The notes beneath the pieces are model-generated. The model saw only the letters and a list, made by a program, of their open reading frames with translations, made no database searches and was not told the DNA's origin. Shown here piece after piece: positions 23,167 to 34,902 of a stretch of DNA of 52,043 nucleotides. The DNA comes from Saccoglossus kowalevskii. Lineage: Eukaryota > Hemichordata > Enteropneusta > Harrimaniidae. A program made the translations under genes and the position numbers. Position 1 is the stretch's first letter. Every line of letters starts with the position of its first letter. The stretch covers positions 82,219 to 134,261 of the forward strand of contig NW_003141319.1 in NCBI RefSeq assembly GCF_000003605.2, in the 5' to 3' direction.

Positions 23167-24265
23167 AATGGCTAAAATACGAATTAGTGTTGTTGTGTTA
23201 GAGTGGTCGCGGCCGAAATAACAAACGGTCACAGCCGCGACTTTCGCTTTCACTGCGATTTTTTGCAATGAGTAATAACACCTCAACAAATATTATTAAA
23301 AAAAACAAGAAAAAAACAACATATGAAGATATTTACGTGCGTTGATTTTAATTATTTAATAACTTTTTTTGCGCGCGCGGATTATTTTTTGTTTAATTTT
23401 GATCCCATTCCACCAGAAATAGGATGCGCTACGTTAACACCAACAAAGTAATTAAGAAATACATACAAACACACATAATGAAAAATTCCGACCATCAATA
23501 TATCCTCTTTGGTAAATATGTACCGAATAAGTCGTACAAAACAAAACGTGCTGAGCAAATACATCGTAGTCATCACTCTAAAATTAGACAGAATAAACAC
23601 ACGCAATGAAACTGCACCGCACTAAATTGGGGGGTTCTCACGCTTGGTTTGAGAAAAAGGCGGGCTTTCTCACGAAATCTTCACACGGGTCGCTATTTTC
23701 GTGTTGGGACAGTTCGAGAATTTTCAGTCTGCACGTGGATACCCGCATCCACTAACCGCCATTTTGTTTTTGAATTATTGGCATATGCAAATGAAGCTGC
23801 CCTTATTAGAACCAAAATAAATCATGCACACGTTAATTTCTCAAGTTGCCAGCCACGCTATTCGGTGAAGAGAGATGGGGTTTCACACTACGAACTTTGA
23901 ATATTTTCTACAAAACACCATCGTTAAATTGTGCACATTCACATGCATAGTTTTTTTAACAAAATTCTGAATATTTAGGATGTACTTTCCCGTTGCGAGG
24001 TGTTGAATTGCAATTGGTTGGGGGTTATTTTCTCTACTGGAATGTGAACTATTTCGGAGAGTATCAGTGCACAGTAAAATTCCCACTTTTTCGCAATTTT
24101 TTGGTGATCAGTCCGATATTCCAGCCACGTATTAGTTTCGACACTATTTTGCCGCTTTAGTATAAAACTTTGTCCATGTCCCCCCCCGTATTTCACGCTT
24201 ATTCGTTATTCACATAACCTCAATGTGTCAGTATAAACAAAATTGGAACTTACAGGAATTCGTCA
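23167..24265. other. Intergenic, nothing recognised
   Basis: Contains a GTCGCGGCCG and CAGCCGCGAC inverted pair near 23206-23241. Only short frames are present. Confidence 0.4.
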
Positions 24266-24334
24266 CGCGAATGACACGAACATGACATGAACATGACACG
24301 AACATGACACGAACATGACATAAAAATGACACAA
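24266..24334. repeat. 11-bp tandem repeat (GACACGAACAT)n
   Basis: About six units of GACACGAACAT with substitutions (GACATGAACAT, GACATAAAAAT). Read on the minus strand it produces an artificial repetitive peptide. Confidence 0.85.
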
Positions 24335-25609
24335 AAATAACCAAATCTCGACATTTTTGAGCAAGATGACGAATATAACATAAGTTAATAAATGTACTAT
24401 AGGTTCAGCGCCGATTCGCAATGGATATGTATAGTGTAAAACATGTTGAAATAGCTGCACACAATTCAATCGACTTTTACTTTTGTTTAATCGTTAGATT
24501 TTCAACTAGCTACTTTGTGAGAACATACTTTCTGTTAAATTAGCTACATTTTGAATAGCCGAAAAGTACGGATTAACTAAATTGGAGCTAAAATACCATG
24601 CTAGTCAGAAAGTTATGCAGTAATATGTTTAAATTAAGTATCCATTACTTGTTTCAAAAGTGAAAAGGATATTAGATCACGAGACTGACCAGATAAATTG
24701 ATACAAGAATTTGGTATGATTAAATATTAACCTTAACATGCCCAGTGTTTTTGTGTCAAACTACTGAATAACATAATGCATGCTGGGAGTTCTCACGTGA
24801 GAACACATTTTATCACTCTGTATAAATAAGTCCGTGACCTTTTTTTTATTTTTTCAAAATATAGTTCTTGACTTGTAATATAAAATAAACGTGTTATAAC
24901 TATCATATTTAAACAGACTGTGTGTTATTCTTGTGTTTTAACTTCGTAGTCATGGTAAAGATAATAACACGTTTTTTTATCAAAAATTTGGTCTGTGACT
25001 CCATTGACCATGTATAGCAACAACAACTCTAGTCACAGAATATCAGCATTTTTAAAGAAAGAATTACAATTTTATCGAGCAATTTTCTCGTTTATGTTTG
25101 CTGTTCTGTGTTACGATTCCGCTACAAGTATAAAAGTTGCTTGAACGTTCAATACTGAATGTTAGTTTATCGCTAAAAAATATGACGTGAATGATGTTAT
25201 AAAGCGCACACATATATTTACCTTTTGTTGGTGTGAATTGAAGTTTTATTCGCCGCGCCACCTGTGTAGTATTCCTATAGCTTCACGTCCGTAGTTCACG
25301 TGGTTCTGGTTCGTACAAAACCAGGTTTGTTTGGACAGTTGGTTAACTCGTCAAATAGGTCAACAATGTTCGAAGCTGACCGTCAATTGTATGGATTGGT
25401 TACGCCCTCATCCCAATATTGTACAGTATTTATTTATTTGTTTATTTACTTATTATATATTTATTAATTTATTTTATTTATTAGAATACATCTTCACCCG
25501 ACCTCCCCTTAGCCGGGTTCACGTGAATAGATTGCGTCACATTTCTAGTTGAAGCTAGTGTGGTTTGAAAGTGACGCCATTCGCTGAAATAATGAGTCGA
25601 AGTTGTACT
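24335..25609. other. Intergenic, nothing recognised
   Basis: AT-rich; frames of up to 73 codons without features. A (TTTA)-rich tract is at about 25430-25483. Confidence 0.4.
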
Positions 25610-25910
25610 TTAAAGGGCGGCGGTCGTCGCGCAGGTGCGAAATTTGTGTTGAAAAACATTGATTTTCTCGCAATCCAACGCGCTTTTCTAATGAAATCAC
25701 GAGTGCGAGTTTTGCAGTGAGCGCCACTTGCACTAATTACCACCGGCGACTCCTTCGATACCTTCAAATCACCAACAAAAATATCTAATTAAAAGCTTGG
25801 TAACATCTCAGTTTGTACAAGTTGGTATGCGTGACAGTCAAAATCGCCATCTTTGTATATATAAGACCCATATTTCACGCATGCGTGACGCGACGACCAC
25901 CGCCCTGTAA
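25610..25910. mobile_element. TTAA-flanked MITE, family A longer variant
   Basis: Left end TTAA then AGGGCGGCGGTCGTCGCGCA. Right end GCGACGACCACCGCCCT then GTAA, a one-base decay of TTAA. The termini match family A but the interior is about 300 bp and unlike the 120-133 bp copies. It may be a less deleted relative, closer to the parental element, or two independent half-copies. Confidence 0.6.
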
Positions 25911-26640
25911 GCATAACAAATCTTTATGTTGCTGTTTAAAGGCAAGCAGAACAGCATTTTTAGTAAATTGGAAATGTTGTATCTTCTGGAAACCCAAACT
26001 TTCATGACATAAACAACGTGGAAGTGCGGTAGTAACACTCGCTAGAATCTACTTGATTCAAAATTGAACATCGGGAAAATTTGAAGACTGGAAATTATGC
26101 ATAATACTGAAAGTGGGGGGGGGGCGAAACATAACGAACCTTTTTTGTCGATACAAAATACATATATTTGTATACGAGTACGCCCGTTATCACAGGATCA
26201 ATGCAAATAATATTTAAAACGAATTGAAATGTGTTTATGCGTAGTAGTTCATCATTTGAGATGTTGTTTATTTAATTTAATTATTACAAAAAACTAACAT
26301 GCAATTAAAAAAAATTAAATAGAAATTTACCACCGCGTGGGAATTGGCCTACCTCATTTGTTTAATTGATTGACCTCATTTGACCTAATCGCTTGTTAGC
26401 GTGTAAGAGTATTAGTGGGCCGAAACACAATTTGTTGACTCGATATAAACGGCAATTTGAGCAAATATGTTATTTCTCGTTTTCAACAGCAATATTTATT
26501 TAGTATGGAGTATATAATTTTAAACGTATGATGACGAAAACGAACATAAATGAGTTAATGTATTCAAGGCAAACGTACCAAGAGGGATGTCACATTTCCA
26601 CATAGTATCTCTTTAACTTCGTAACAGTATTTCAGTCAGT
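25911..26640. other. Intergenic upstream of the Gfi1-like gene
   Basis: AT-rich with a short poly-G tract near 26115. No gene or repeat is seen. Distal regulatory sequence is possible but cannot be shown. Confidence 0.4.
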
Positions 26641-27060
26641 CAAATCGACAGTGTCACGTGATGTGTTTGGTTATCGACCAATCGGTGGGATAGGGTAGTT
26701 GACACCTGCTGATTGCACGCGTTTGCGCAGGCGCCTCCAATATGCAAATTACAGAAATCCAGTTAAGTTCGGCACGCCGTGCTGACGCTCTGAAACGGAT
26801 GGATGCCTTTTAAAGAGACGGTACTGCGTTCACTGGGTGTGCCGAATTTTCTCCTTAAAAATCCATCCCCTTCATTTGCATAATCAGGCGGTTTATTTAG
26901 CGGCGATTGGAAGTAGTAGCGGTTCAGATTGGAACTAGTCGCAGTTATCTACACAGAGACAATCGATTCATTGTACCTCCGATAAACTAGACCCACATCC
27001 CAACAAGTCTACCGTCCCACTAACAGCAATTCACTCACATCGCAAAAGGAGTAGTAAAAA
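26641..27060 (+). promoter_or_regulatory. Upstream region and 5-prime leader of the Gfi1-like gene
   Basis: This stretch is GC-richer than its surroundings. It holds a palindromic E-box TCACGTGA (26654-26661), a CCAAT box (26678-26682), an E-box CACCTG (26703-26708), two POU octamers in opposite orientation (ATGCAAAT at 26742-26749 and ATTTGCAT at 26874-26881) and a weak TTTTAAA box near 26808. The start site is not defined. The bases before the ATG (AGTAAAAA) put an A at -3, a favourable start context. Control by POU and bHLH factors would fit what is known of GFI1 in vertebrate sensory cells, but here it is inference. Confidence 0.45.
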
Positions 27061-27382
27061 ATGCCTCGCTCTTTTCTGGTAAAAAAGTGCGGAAAAAAGA
27101 CTGGCTACAGTAACTCTGTTACGCTGACAGTTCCCACCGTGATGGTGCCGTCCCGACATGAATCACCGATAGATGACAACCCGCCAGCGTCGCAAACGGT
27201 GACACCTGCACCAGCAGCCATCAATAGCAGCGACATATTCCGGGGAAAACCAGCGGACATAGTCACTAACAACTGGAAAACTTTAAGTCCAAGAATCGGA
27301 CCAATCCTACTGATACCGAAGTGCCTCTCTCCGAGCTCCGGAAGCGCATTTACCGCCGTCACCCCGCGCAACCAGCTGGAAG
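27061..27382 (+). CDS. Gfi1: Gfi1-like zinc-finger repressor, coding exon 1 (SNAG)
   Basis: Residues 1-107 plus one base. The start is fixed by the SNAG motif MPRSFLVKK, identical over its first eight residues to vertebrate GFI1/GFI1B/SNAIL-type SNAG domains, which must sit at the N terminus. In the family SNAG docks LSD1 (KDM1A) with CoREST and HDACs, making the protein a nuclear transcriptional repressor. The rest of the exon (residues 20-107) is Pro/Ser/Thr-rich, probably disordered and not recognisably conserved. The donor is AAG then GTAGGG at 27383, leaving one base that completes a Glu codon with exon 2. The spliced product is 427 residues, close to the roughly 420 of human GFI1. SNAG plus six fingers argues for GFI1/GFI1B rather than insect Senseless. 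GFI1 and GFI1B cannot be told apart and a single pre-duplication orthologue is likely. Confidence 0.95.
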
Positions 27383-27933
27383 GTAGGGTAATTTCCACCT
27401 AAATACTTAAAATTGTTTTATATCCATGTGAGGTTCAATTTTTTAGTTTTTAAATTTCAGTTTAATATATCAACAATGTATATTACTGGGAATGCACTGT
27501 TTATAATCGGGTTTAGTTATGGAAAGCGGTGTTTTCTAAATTTGAATTGCATGGACAGCGTAAAGCGTGAGCTTTCAGGTTTGTGGAGAGTGTAGGGGTA
27601 GGGATTTGACTGGGTAAATTGAATCGCTCAAAATACTCCGTCATAAATTGTGAAGGGTCGAAAAAAACACAGTAACTAAGGGCTAAAATCTGTGTCAACT
27701 AATCCATTTTCAGGGATTTTATGATCGAACATTTTCCAATCTCTTTGAGCCGATTTGTACCTTTCTACAAAATTTCATTTTCTATTTTTGTCCGTTACCG
27801 TTTTTTTAAGTCCTAGCGTGTTCATAGCCTACTGGACAATTTGTTATGGCTTTTCAAGTAGTAACTCGTCAGGGGATATCAGCACCACTAGACATTTCAC
27901 TAACATACATTTTTCATCGTATATATATTTCAG
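27383..27933 (+). other. Intron 1 of the Gfi1-like gene
   Basis: 551 bp, GT-AG, phase 1, ending TATATATATTTCAG. AT-rich, with no repeat or embedded gene recognised. Confidence 0.85.
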
Positions 27934-28122
27934 AATTCTCTAGTCAATACGCCGAATTTGGACACTCTGAAAATTACGAAAATCCGGCTGTGCCGTCCAC
28001 AACTAGAAAAGAATTGGTGATGAGTAACGGCAAACCCGGTATGCAGATGGAGCTGAGTGGAGACGTACGACAGTGGCCGTGTGAGATCTCCTCATATACC
28101 GTCCCATCGCCGCCCCCGAATG
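27934..28122 (+). CDS. Gfi1: Gfi1-like zinc-finger repressor, coding exon 2 (linker)
   Basis: Residues 108-170 of the model. It encodes part of the variable region between SNAG and the fingers: acidic/aromatic at the start (EFSSQYAEFGHSENYE), later Ser/Pro-rich, ending PSPPPNG. No domain is recognised. This region is poorly conserved across the family and is reported to carry protein-interaction sites in vertebrates. The acceptor is TATTTCAG at 27926-27933 and the donor TG then GTAAGT at 28123. Both introns flanking the exon are phase 1, so the exon could be skipped without a frameshift. The 189-nt length (63 codons) keeps the frame, supporting it as a genuine but possibly alternative exon. 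Confidence 0.85.
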
Positions 28123-28358
28123 GTAAGTCATCTGAAAACGCAATAAAATGGTATAATACTAACACTATCGATCTAAAATAATTTTTATTTTTTAAGATAA
28201 AAAAATAATCCAGTTTAATTAAGAATGTTGCTTTAAGTACATGCTATTTTGAATGTTCGGTGTTTACCTCTGACAGGCTCGTCTCTACGTGGTGGCGCTG
28301 CGCCGTAATACTGTAAGCGACCCGTTGCTAATGAATTTTCACTTTATTTTTTTTGCAG
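28123..28358 (+). other. Intron 2 of the Gfi1-like gene
   Basis: 236 bp, phase 1, GTAAGT donor and a strong TTTATTTTTTTTGCAG acceptor. No internal feature is seen. Confidence 0.85.
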
Positions 28359-28919
28359 GTTTCAACAAAGCAATGGTAGAGCTTTTAAAGGACGGTAAGC
28401 TCAGCTACACCGATGTATATAGAGCACAGTTCGCGCATGCCGAGAAACAAATTCTGAAAACATTGACGACCGACCAACTTTATTGGCAGCACAGCCGCCT
28501 GTCCCCGTATAGCGATGAAATGGACGATGGGCTCGACTTCAAAGGAGATTTTGACTCTCAAAAAAATATGTTGTCGCCTATCGCCGGATCATTCGCTTGC
28601 GTGAGATGCAAGAAGGTATTCAGCACTCCTCATGGATTGGAAGTACACGTACGTCGGTCGCACAGCGGCAAGAGGCCGTACGCCTGTGAAGTTTGCAACA
28701 AGACCTTCGGACACTCCGTCAGTCTCAGCCAACACAAGGCCGTCCACACACAAGAGAAGATATTCCAATGTAAACAGTGCGGGAAAACTTTTAAACGTTC
28801 CTCAACTTTGTCTACACATCTTCTCATCCATTCCGATACCAGACCATATCCATGCGAACACTGCGGGAAGAGATTCCACCAGAAATCGGATATGAAGAAA
28901 CATACATACATCCATACAG
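28359..28919 (+). CDS. Gfi1: Gfi1-like zinc-finger repressor, coding exon 3 (fingers 1-4)
   Basis: Residues 171-357 plus one base. After an acidic/helical lead (residues 171-248), four C2H2 fingers follow: F1 C251, C254, H267, H272; F2 C280, C283, H296, H300; F3 C308, C311, H324, H328; F4 C336, C339, H352, H356. Finger text such as [36 protein letters not shown] and [13 protein letters not shown] is near-identical to vertebrate GFI1, so all zinc ligands and the DNA-reading positions of F3 and F4 appear intact. In the family F3-F5 contact an AATC core and F1, F2 and F6 mediate other interactions. The donor ACAG then GTAAAT at 28920 splits a Gly codon in the F4-F5 linker. Without splicing the frame runs 22 codons further and stops at 28987. 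Confidence 0.97.
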
Positions 28920-31900
28920 GTAAATATGATGTATTTCACTGTCCGTTAAAATTAACTAGCTTGAAATTACTGAACAGGTGGTTTTGACACCTACCTTTCA
29001 TCGGTAATAATCAGTCATATCACACCAGTGATTATTCACTGAATCGTCGCCAACCGCCCTACCAAAATTAAGATAAATCTCTGAAAAGAACTACAAATTT
29101 GTTTATTAAATTCCATCAGCTTCTATTGTTTATTTTACGTCAATTTGGAGAGAAAATTGAGAAATGGATCTCTCCTGTTGAGACTCAATTTAACCGGTAC
29201 CGTACCATTGTGCATTTGGAAATGAGGTTTCTTTTTAGGTGTGTATACTTATGTGTGAAACCAAACTTCCCGCTGCTGGTGCGATGGAATATTTGTTTGA
29301 ATAATCGCTTTATTCTAAGGGAAAACCACGTTCACACTGGGAGACCGCGAAATGTGTGATTTTTCTCTCTCTATAGTTTCAATTAAAACATCACGCAAAA
29401 GAAAGCAGTATTCGTTGTTATGGAAACATGCAAATTAGACATTTTACAGCGAAGTCGTTCCGCCCCATACTACTGTAACAATATATTTGCACGAGAAACA
29501 TAGTTCAAATTCGTTGAATTTGTTAGAACATAAACCAACCAATTGAATTTCAGTGATACTTATTGTTATTGGCTTATTATATGATTGTAATTAGATTTAA
29601 GTGGCGAGACTTTGTTATCGGCGGCCTGCAACAATCAAACCTTGCGCTATGCACAATGCACAGGGTTAGCCGCGGTTGCCGAAAATACATCGTAATAATG
29701 GCCACGCAGTCCGACGCTTTATAAAAACAACATCCATAACCAAGCAATGTTGCTATAAACCGGTCGAGTTCCTAGAGCAATACACGAACTTGAGAAGTTT
29801 TAGAATGATATCTTGTAACAGCGTATCGGAGTTGTCCTCATCACTGTGTTTAATGTGCTTATAAGTGTTCGAACTATGGCTGAATTAGCCTCGTAGCAAA
29901 AAAAAAAACCTCGCGCTGGCCGTGACTAGAAACGTGTAAATTGGATAGAAATAGTCCTGTGACATATGTTATAATCAATGCAGAAATCATGTCTCTGTCC
30001 GCACAATAACACTTGTTACCAGTATATCTTTGTTAACGGGGACTGAAATTCTCTCCAGAATAAACAACGGAATCCATTTTCTATAATTGTATAGTACGCT
30101 CCATAATGGATGACATGTCCTCGTTCGCCTATAGTAGTTCATAAAATGCTCTAACATGGTATAATTATATCATCTTCAACGCAAAATAACAATATGTGGG
30201 AATGGAATTTCGTTCATTGGTCATGTCTGTGGCTGGTTTGCGACAGTCATATCAAGTGGTATTTTTTTTAACGCAGAGCAACGATACAAACATGGGTCCC
30301 AGGGCCAACCCGCAATTGTCGCTGTTCGCGTGACTGCCCGCTGACGTCCGGGGTTCTAAGTCCACACCGCGTATAACTGTGGCACGCAATAATGGTCCTA
30401 GTATAGTTTTATTGTGCCAGTTGAAATACCTTTCCATCGACGATGATAGACGACCGACTCAATACAGTGCGATGACGCTGTTAACGCGTATGTATATACT
30501 CTTTTCAAAATGTTGATTCCACATTCGAGGTAGATGAAAATATAATAAACTATGACATAATTTTAGGCTGCACCTAGTGCACGAGTATTGGATGACGATG
30601 ACAAAAAAAATGAAGTTAAAACCGCCTCTCGTCCCAAATATGAGTGAATATATCAATTTTAAAAGCGGTGCATGCTGTACACTTTGTCTTATTCGTGGTA
30701 AATCCACTCGAGCCTCCGTGCCTACTATACCCGATACTTTTTTCTTCTATTTATCCCTTTTTTTACCGGGCCCGCGATCTGAGATGTGATGTAATGTATA
30801 CGGAATAATCCGGACGTGAGTCGACGTCATTTAGGCCCGGAATTTCAAACTGGAGCACCGTTTTACGTCATACTTTTTTATCGCCCGCCGTTAAAAAAGG
30901 AAAAAAAAAACAATCTTCATACTGTCGTCGATCTAGGCGGGTAAGTTTATGAGGCCGGCGTCAGAGTCGATTGTTGGGCAATGAAAACTGTATGAACTGA
31001 GAACCGCTAATTGTTATTCGAGTCAAATAGATAACAAACTCTTGATGAAGGTGGAATTTAGAATTGGAAAGTCACTCTGCGCACTCAAGCGTAGACATTT
31101 GATAATTTGCATAGCTGATAGAGTCGAGGACTCCTCACCGCGTTCTAAGTGTGTATCCCGATTGCCAGGCCTGTTAAAAGTCATCTATATTTTACAAAGA
31201 CGGGAAACGTAATATAAAATATTGCACGGTTATTTGCACTCCACTCCTGGCGTACACGTGTATTCAATTGGGGTGCAGGAAGCGTGCACGCAACATTTAT
31301 ATCATTCTGAATGGAGAAGATGAGCAAACATTTGCGAGTGCTTTTTTTTTCATAGTCTGCAGCGAGCCACAATAGCAATGTATAACCCACTGGAGACTGT
31401 TAGGCTTGCCTGCAATCAAAACTCACGTATAGGCCTGATTGTATTAGCCTTGTAGACATTTAGCATTGATTTGACAAATCACATAAAGTTTTTCTTCCAT
31501 TAAAATATCAGAGTATTGATATATTTAGTTGCTTGCTCTGTTTTTTTTCTTCCTAAAAGCATCGAACGTTTCATAGAATCCCGACTCCGGACTACACTTC
31601 GACTATATTCGGTCGGTTTTCGGGTTCCCACTCACCTTCCCGCCTGTGACGGGTTTTCCACGCAGTCCCTGTCAATTTCGAAGCTGAACCAAACTGATAA
31701 CATTAACTTCATTGATGTAGTGTTGATAACATATCATTCGCATCAACGCATTCCACTGCACATGATGTGTATATAACAGGTCTGGACATGGTGATGTTTT
31801 TAACACCGATATTGCTTCGGGCCTTTTCGCAGTATATATTGAGGAGACGAAGCTTGGTATATAACGGTTGATTTTGAATCTGCCGTTTGTTGTTGTTGTT

Positions 31901-34690
31901 GTTGTTGTGTTTTCTTTGTTGGTAGTGACTATTGCGTTGTATCAGAAACAAGAACACATTACTATTTTTACGATTGATGCTATAGCTTTTTATCGGATTA
32001 AAAAACAATGGTGATTCGACATTTGTCTTAATTTTTGCAATGGGAATTTCGAGATAACAATACAGATCGTTCTTAGACTAATAAAACAGGTTTTAAATGC
32101 GAAATTGGACTTTTTCTAGGCGGCAATAAAACTATCAAACACGAGAAAGACAAATTAAAAGACCATTCTATAAAATGTCTGATCTAATCGCTGATAGTGA
32201 TATCGACATGACCTAAATTAAGATAAATTGATCTAGGATTAGACACTGCAAATTATCCGGTTTGATCAGTGTTGATTTCACCAGCCAGAGTGCTTTATTA
32301 AAACAATATCGACGACCTTGCTTATAAAACGTAATTTCCACGCAATCACTCGATTCTCGTTCGATATGTGTAACAGCACACACGCGCGGGGACCGGTGAT
32401 TTATGCACGGCGCTGCTGTTAAAGCATTGCTAACGACCTAGTTGAATAAGACGGGAAACCGTGGTTTCCTGATCCCATATCGTGACTAGTAGGCATATCA
32501 ATGCCGCGTCAAATCTCCTCACTTACCTGCCATCAGTTCGCCACAAACCCTGCTTTATTTTGGTTTCCGAAAACATTTACGAAAATAGATTTATATTACA
32601 GTGGATGAATAGGAATTTGCGACAAACAATAAATCAGTAAAGATTGTTTACGACAAAATGACAAAATTAAAATAGTTCTCTTTGTTTGTAACTGGTATCA
32701 TTTTACGGTGATGTTGTTGATGAAATCTATGAACAAAACAACAACAAAACAATTGTCAGAGCGCCATTTTACGATTATTCAAATACGTACGATTCGCTAA
32801 TTGAAGAACAGAAAATAAAACCATGTGCCATATGTTGAAATTGGATTACAAATCAAGATATATTTGGTGAAAATGAGACATTTTATTTCGCGAAACATTC
32901 AACTTTGATGTAGCATATACTGTAATATAACCCAGCATTAAAAAAACGATCGTGGTATATAGGTGTCCGCTTAAACAGATTGTGTTGGATTCAGACCCGC
33001 CAACATACAGTATGCAGGCCGTATTTACCCAGTGTTGCCGAGACGGGACTTTTTCCGCCCAAGGCAAGGAGTCTCTTGTTCTCATCAACGCTTTATTGAC
33101 CTTTTTAGCTCCACCGATTATCTCTTGGGGCTCGTACTTTGGGCGCTAGGCTGGTGCAAAGCCAACTGATATACTGTGTTGCGTGATACGCGGCGAGCTC
33201 GGGAATTCTTGTCGGACGGAGGCGGAATTTCCGCTATCTGTCTATTGGCAATAATTGATTTTCAGTTTATTTTTAAGTTTAAACAACATCAACTCAACCA
33301 ATGAGTATAATTTTAAAGATTCTCTTATATAACTGTGCCCTTATATAACTGTACTGTGAATAAATGTACCAGCAAATTGGTCGTTTTAACGCGGAGAAGG
33401 GTGATTCGGGCAGTAGATCGTTGTTGTCATAAGAACGGCGTGTAAATTAAAACACAGTTTTTTCATAGAATTGTCGTTTTTTTTTTAAAACTGAAATTGG
33501 TAAATATTGTGTATGCCCAATGGATTGAGTATATATAAGGTAGTACATGGAAGATAATCCAAGTTATGAAATGTGCGGGGTGTTCACGTGCGCTCGCCGT
33601 TTGTAGCTATCTAAACATCGCGAGATAAACCGGTGAAATGGGGCATGTTTTGCTATTAATTTTGGGGAAACAGATTGGATGGCGCGAACGCCGCCTGTCA
33701 CGTGCCCGCAGATAGACGGGCATACGAATAACCAGTCTGGCCGAACCTCAGTACGGTACGTGAGAAAAAAAATGGTAAAACATAATGTAGCCATATATCG
33801 TGTTCAAAAGTGCAAACTAATAAGTCATCCGCAAAGCACCTGAGTTAACAACAACTTCGTATAGACTGGTTGAAATTATTTAACTCTACAGACTTGTCTT
33901 GCAAAAGTCTCGACGTTATTTTCATGATTAGGATGACGTCATTTTGTTTTGAAAAATTAAATTGATTTTTCCCGGTGACGTGCCGTGATACGTACAAACG
34001 TTGTCTCGCAAAGCCGGGCCGGAGGGAAACATTTCTCTACGAAGCAAACACTCCGAAGAACGCCGGAAGAACATCCCATACTGCCAGATTGTCGACAGAC
34101 CATCGTATCAAAATCGAGTTGCTCATCAGCGGTGTTATAAATCAAATTGCTCTTATTCTGTATCCCCTTTTGCACTTTGTTGTCACGCACTGCATTTGGT
34201 TGAACATACGGATAGGCAGCCGATCCCTAATGTAAACATTTCAGAGTTGTTTTCCAGTATGAAGCATTACGGGCCCGTTCTTCGATTATATTGATAGATT
34301 TCCAGTACATGACACAGTTTCGTTGTTTGAATCCGCATATTGCAGTATGGTTTTAATGTTTTAGTTAAAATGTGGTGGTAGTTGATTTCAGACACCTGAT
34401 CATTATTATTTTCGTGTATACTGTTCAACAGGCGGCATTAAGTAGACCCACCCATTCACTGTCCCCGATACGGCCGACAAATCGTGGTCCTCCCTTGCCC
34501 GGCTAAACTAAATTGAACTGAACGTTTGAATTAAAACTGTTCGGAACTTCAAATTTATTTGGAGATCTTGACTTTTCTTCAGTTCATAAACAATTTTTTG
34601 GAGTGTGGCGTACTCACGTAGTTCATGAAACCGAAATTCAGTAGTTCTGCAGTTCGATATCTAATGTATTTTCTTTTCTTTATCTATTAG
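28920..34690 (+). other. Intron 3 of the Gfi1-like gene, splitting the finger array
   Basis: 5771 bp, phase 1, donor GTAAAT and acceptor CTTTATCTATTAG. It holds a short (GTT)n run at about 31885-31910 and a CRE palindrome at 33934-33941. Open frames within (for example 29099-29359, 33975-34294) lack recognisable features. Its size and position make it a plausible home for enhancers, but I see no specific conserved block and cannot test for one. Confidence 0.8.
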
Positions 34691-34902
34691 GTGAGAAGCC
34701 CCACGTATGTTTAAAGTGCGGTAAAGCATTCAGCCAGTCATCCAATCTGATAACACACAGCCGCAAACACACCGGTTTCAAGCCCTTTGGTTGTCAATTG
34801 TGTGGAAAGGCGTTCCAGAGAAAAGTCGACCTGAGGCGACATCTTGAAACTCAGCATCCGGGCACGAACATATTGGGTAACATGATCACGAACTTGAAAT
34901 GA
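34691..34902 (+). CDS. Gfi1: Gfi1-like zinc-finger repressor, coding exon 4 (fingers 5-6)
   Basis: Residues 358-427 and the stop TGA at 34900-34902. The exon completes the split Gly and gives the TGEKPH linker, then F5 (C364, C367, H380, H384) and F6 (C392, C395, H408, H413). [20 protein letters not shown] and [10 protein letters not shown] match vertebrate GFI1 almost exactly. After F6 the protein continues for 14 residues ([14 protein letters not shown]), whereas vertebrate GFI1 ends within a few residues of the last histidine, so the C-terminal tail is longer here. F5 is part of the AATC-binding trio, so the gene needs this exon to bind DNA. Confidence 0.97.

Noticed and set aside
27105-27398. 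Minus-strand frame opposite the SNAG exon
   Set aside because: It is a shadow of exon 1. The plus-strand frame begins with a family-specific motif.
28630-28911. Antisense and alternative-frame ORFs over the zinc-finger exon
   Set aside because: They are shadows of the strongly conserved finger frame on the plus strand.
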